From positions 1 through 23,155 of the forward strand of contig DFKU01000081.1 of assembly GCA_002373615.1 (NCBI GenBank): a stretch of 23,155 nt of DNA, in the 5' to 3' direction. The notes below the pieces were generated by a model, which ran no database searches, was not told where the DNA came from, and was given only the letters and a program-made list of their open reading frames with translations. The translations under genes were made by a program, and so were the position numbers. The DNA is from Alphaproteobacteria bacterium UBA3637. GTDB taxonomy: Bacteria; Pseudomonadota; Alphaproteobacteria; CAAHEQ01; UBA3637. Each line of letters opens with the position of its first letter. Position 1 is the stretch's first letter. Of the stretch, positions 21,306 to 23,155 are shown piece after piece.

Positions 21306-22412
21306 ATGAATCATTTAACACGAATTGCCCTCGGAATTGCGCTTGATGAAGCACATAGACAGCAAAACAGAAGTCCATCTTTAGATAAAAAGGATAGAAA
21401 AAAAGAGGATAATTTTGATCAAACAGGTTATGAGAAAACTTTGAGCATTGATAACGGTCTAGAGCTTACTAAAGATTTTGATGAAGATAGTTTTTCTGTC
21501 TCGATTCATGGTAGTAAAGCCGGTGGTTATTTTACAATTTTGGATGATGAAGACGAAAAAGAATTTGATAATGGTCATTTAAAATTTAGTATAGAGGAGA
21601 CTAATTATAGGAAAGAAGGTTTCATAATCCGTGTTTCTGAAGATAAAAAAGGTCAGTTGGATATAAATACACAGACTGGGTCTATGTGCTTTGTAAATGA
21701 AGACGGAAAAAGAGAGTATAGTTTTAATAAGGAAGATGGGAAGGCTTTGATTCATGCAATCAGAACAGGTTTTATAGAAAAGACCTTTAATCCAATGATT
21801 AAACGGGCAAAATCCTGTAAAAATGCTGATGAAGCAAACAGATTTATTAAAGATTTTAAGGAATTTACAGGATATGGGATAGATACCCTAATGGAAGAAG
21901 TTAAAAAATTAAAATCTATAGTTCTGTTATACAAAACATATAAACGTGATGAAAAATTTTATAAAGAATACTATGGAAGAAGCATTGATGGTAAAGTTTT
22001 TGTACGGGAACGCAAAATAGAAGGTAAAAATGATGGGATTGTTATATATGAAAGCTATAACGAAGATGGGAAATTGATTCATCTAGAATCTTATGATCCT
22101 TCAAAACATGAGTGTTGTGTATACGAAGATGGTAAGCTTGTTTCTCGAACGAAAACTAATTATAAAGGTTGGACATGGGAATTTGATGCTCAAGGTAAAA
22201 CCAGAAAGATAAAAAAAGGTGGACATGTATATGACTTTGAAAATGATCCTAATGCACCAAAGAAATTGATTCAGGATAGCAAATCTTCCAAAAAAGCCGA
22301 TCGCAAAAGTCGTCGTTCAAAGTTAAAAGCAATTTTGTCAGAACGATCACAGAAGGGGGTAACTAGAAACAAGTTTAAAACTCTTGTACACCGTGTGTTT
22401 GGTGGTAGATAA
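21306..22412 (+). CDS. Cassette protein of unknown function
   Basis: I do not recognise this 368-residue protein. A ribosome site (AAAGGA) lies 7 bases before the ATG, and there is no signal peptide. The N-terminus (MNHLTRIALGIALDEAHRQQ) could be an amphipathic helix. Residues about 20-150 are acidic and beta-rich (DEDSFSVSIHG, FTILDDEDEKEF). Residues about 150-215 are helical (KALIHAIRTGFIEK, ANRFIKDFKEFTG). Residues about 225-300 contain short strand-turn units (YYGRSIDGKVFVRE, YESYNEDGKLIHLE, CVYEDGKLVSRT) that recall MORN-2-type repeats. The last 60 residues are strongly basic (SKKADRKSRRSK) and may bind nucleic acid. Being the sole sizable gene between the direct repeats, it is the cassette's cargo. 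Confidence 0.7.
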   Translation: MNHLTRIALGIALDEAHRQQNRSPSLDKKDRKKEDNFDQTGYEKTLSIDNGLELTKDFDEDSFSVSIHGSKAGGYFTILDDEDEKEFDNGHLKFSIEETNYRKEGFIIRVSEDKKGQLDINTQTGSMCFVNEDGKREYSFNKEDGKALIHAIRTGFIEKTFNPMIKRAKSCKNADEANRFIKDFKEFTGYGIDTLMEEVKKLKSIVLLYKTYKRDEKFYKEYYGRSIDGKVFVRERKIEGKNDGIVIYESYNEDGKLIHLESYDPSKHECCVYEDGKLVSRTKTNYKGWTWEFDAQGKTRKIKKGGHVYDFENDPNAPKKLIQDSKSSKKADRKSRRSKLKAILSERSQKGVTRNKFKTLVHRVFGGR

Positions 22413-22414
22413 AG

Positions 22415-22475
22415 CATTCAAAATTTTGTTCGTTAAATTGTATTGCACCTTTACTCATATTTATTAGAACTGAAA
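22415..22475. repeat. 61-base direct repeat, right copy
   Basis: Identical to 20990-21050. It starts 2 bases after the stop of the 368-residue protein gene and ends 9 bases before the stop of the recombinase gene on the minus strand. Confidence 0.95.
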
Positions 22476-22484
22476 TTTTTATAT

Positions 22485-23084
22485 TTATAATCCTTCCCTC
22501 ACTAAAAATCGGCGTAAAGTTGAACGATTGACGGATAAAACTCTGGCTATCTGAGATTTGGATAGACCTTTTTGTAATAATTTTTGGATCCGACGCGTAT
22601 TTTTTGCGAGCTTTAATTTTTTGGATTCTGCCTTTAGTGGTCTGCCTAATTTTTTACCTGAAGCACGAATATTGGCGAGTGATGATTTAGTCCTTTGTGA
22701 TATCAGTTGTCTTTCTATTTCTGCGGCTAACCCAAATGCAAATGCCATTACTTTACTTTGAATATCATTGCCAAGATGATAGTTTTCTTTAATGGTTCTG
22801 ACTTCACAATTTTTATTAAGACAGTTTTCCAAAATATGCATAACTTCCAAAAGCGAACGACCCAATCTTGAAATCTCACAGGCAATCAAGATATCGCCGG
22901 TCTGTAATTCCTCTAACAGCTGGCCTAATTTGCGTTTGTGAAGTGGTTTGCGACTGGAAATTGTCTCGTCTACCCATTTATCCACAACAAGATGATTATT
23001 TTTTGCAAATTGTTTGATCTCATAACGTTGATGTTCCACAGTTTGTTTATTTGAACTGACTCTGATATATCCATAAATTGACAT
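22485..23084 (-). CDS. Serine recombinase, Mpi/Pin invertase type
   Basis: The 199-residue product is a full-length small serine recombinase. The N-terminus MSIYGYIRVSSNKQTVEHQR places the nucleophile at Ser10, with Arg8. Arg73 and Arg76 lie in the conserved SRLGRS motif. EIERQLISQRT begins the long connecting helix, and the C-terminal helix-turn-helix spans about 161-195 (NTRRIQKLL, then SKSQIARVLSVNRSTLRRFL). Relatives include DNA invertases such as Mpi of Bacteroides and Gin/Hin/Pin, which invert or excise DNA between short sites. The start at 23084 is preferred: AAAGGA lies 6 bases upstream and the catalytic domain starts at its normal position. The open frame continues to 23141 without a ribosome site. 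Its neighbourhood suggests action on the 61-base repeats. The 71 bases beyond the start show no further gene. Confidence 0.92.
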   Translation of the reverse strand: MSIYGYIRVSSNKQTVEHQRYEIKQFAKNNHLVVDKWVDETISSRKPLHKRKLGQLLEELQTGDILIACEISRLGRSLLEVMHILENCLNKNCEVRTIKENYHLGNDIQSKVMAFAFGLAAEIERQLISQRTKSSLANIRASGKKLGRPLKAESKKLKLAKNTRRIQKLLQKGLSKSQIARVLSVNRSTLRRFLVREGL

Positions 23085-23155
23085 TTTGATCCTTTTGAAT
23101 GTGTTGAAAAGACTGATATTTTGCAGCAAAAAGCTGGTCAATTTAATAGAACCTT

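Larger units (their letters stand above)
20990..22475. mobile_element. Single-gene cassette between 61-base direct repeats
   Basis: Perfect direct repeats bound a 1,425-base repeat-plus-cassette unit carrying a small open frame and the 368-residue protein gene. A serine recombinase gene lies 9 bases beyond the right repeat. Recombination between the repeats would excise a circle and leave one repeat. Whether the adjacent recombinase does this is an inference from position. Confidence 0.45.

Noticed and set aside
23085..23155. Sequence at the window end resembling part of the 61-base repeat (CAATTTAATAGAAC)
   Set aside because: The match to the repeat's complement (CAATTTAACGAAC) is short and inexact. 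It could be chance in AT-rich DNA.

Overview
The window looks like a chromosomal segment from an AT-rich, host- or gut-associated alphaproteobacterium. That placement is inferred from the housekeeping proteins (LigA, XerC, PriA, a cysteine-free bL31 starting MKENIHPDYHEI), from the GTCATTGCGAG- and GTCATCCTCGG-type palindromic intergenic repeats, and from a pilin-like N-terminus (RSMVEMLGVLA) of a kind I associate with gut alphaproteobacteria. No species can be named from the sequence alone.

Bases 1 to about 10,500 are conserved core. The window opens with the start of a pilin-like gene on the minus strand. A cluster of short palindromic repeats follows (about 99-459), then a small unknown gene on the minus strand (651-971). 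A plus-strand operon carries ligA, a large YdbH/AsmA-like inner-membrane-anchored protein and a small lipoprotein. xerC converges on this operon and is divergent from priA. priA is followed by a small membrane protein and a DUF167 (YggU) protein. rpmE and a tRNA-Gln(CUG) come next, each with its own promoter and terminator.

Bases about 10,500 to 23,155 are a more AT-rich accessory region, starting directly downstream of tRNA-Gln. It holds a small cysteine-rich exported protein between two copies of a 52-53 bp palindromic element, and an intergenic stretch full of dyads with a clear minus-strand terminator. Next come the decayed C-terminal end of a serine recombinase, then a divergent pair of export genes: a propeller-like exported protein and an 1800-residue autotransporter. 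A lipoprotein hydrolase, a truncated methyltransferase and a tandem-Nudix protein follow. The region ends with a 1.4 kb cassette bounded by perfect 61 bp direct repeats, carrying an unrecognised 368-residue protein, next to an intact Mpi/Pin-like serine recombinase.

The most notable candidate system is this last one: direct repeats, a single-gene cassette, an adjacent recombinase, and an apparently interrupted gene start at the left junction. A related recombinase remnant about 10 kb away suggests that this family has acted in the region more than once. Two promoters (ligA and the lipoprotein hydrolase) place the predicted transcription start exactly on the start codon, suggesting leaderless mRNAs.
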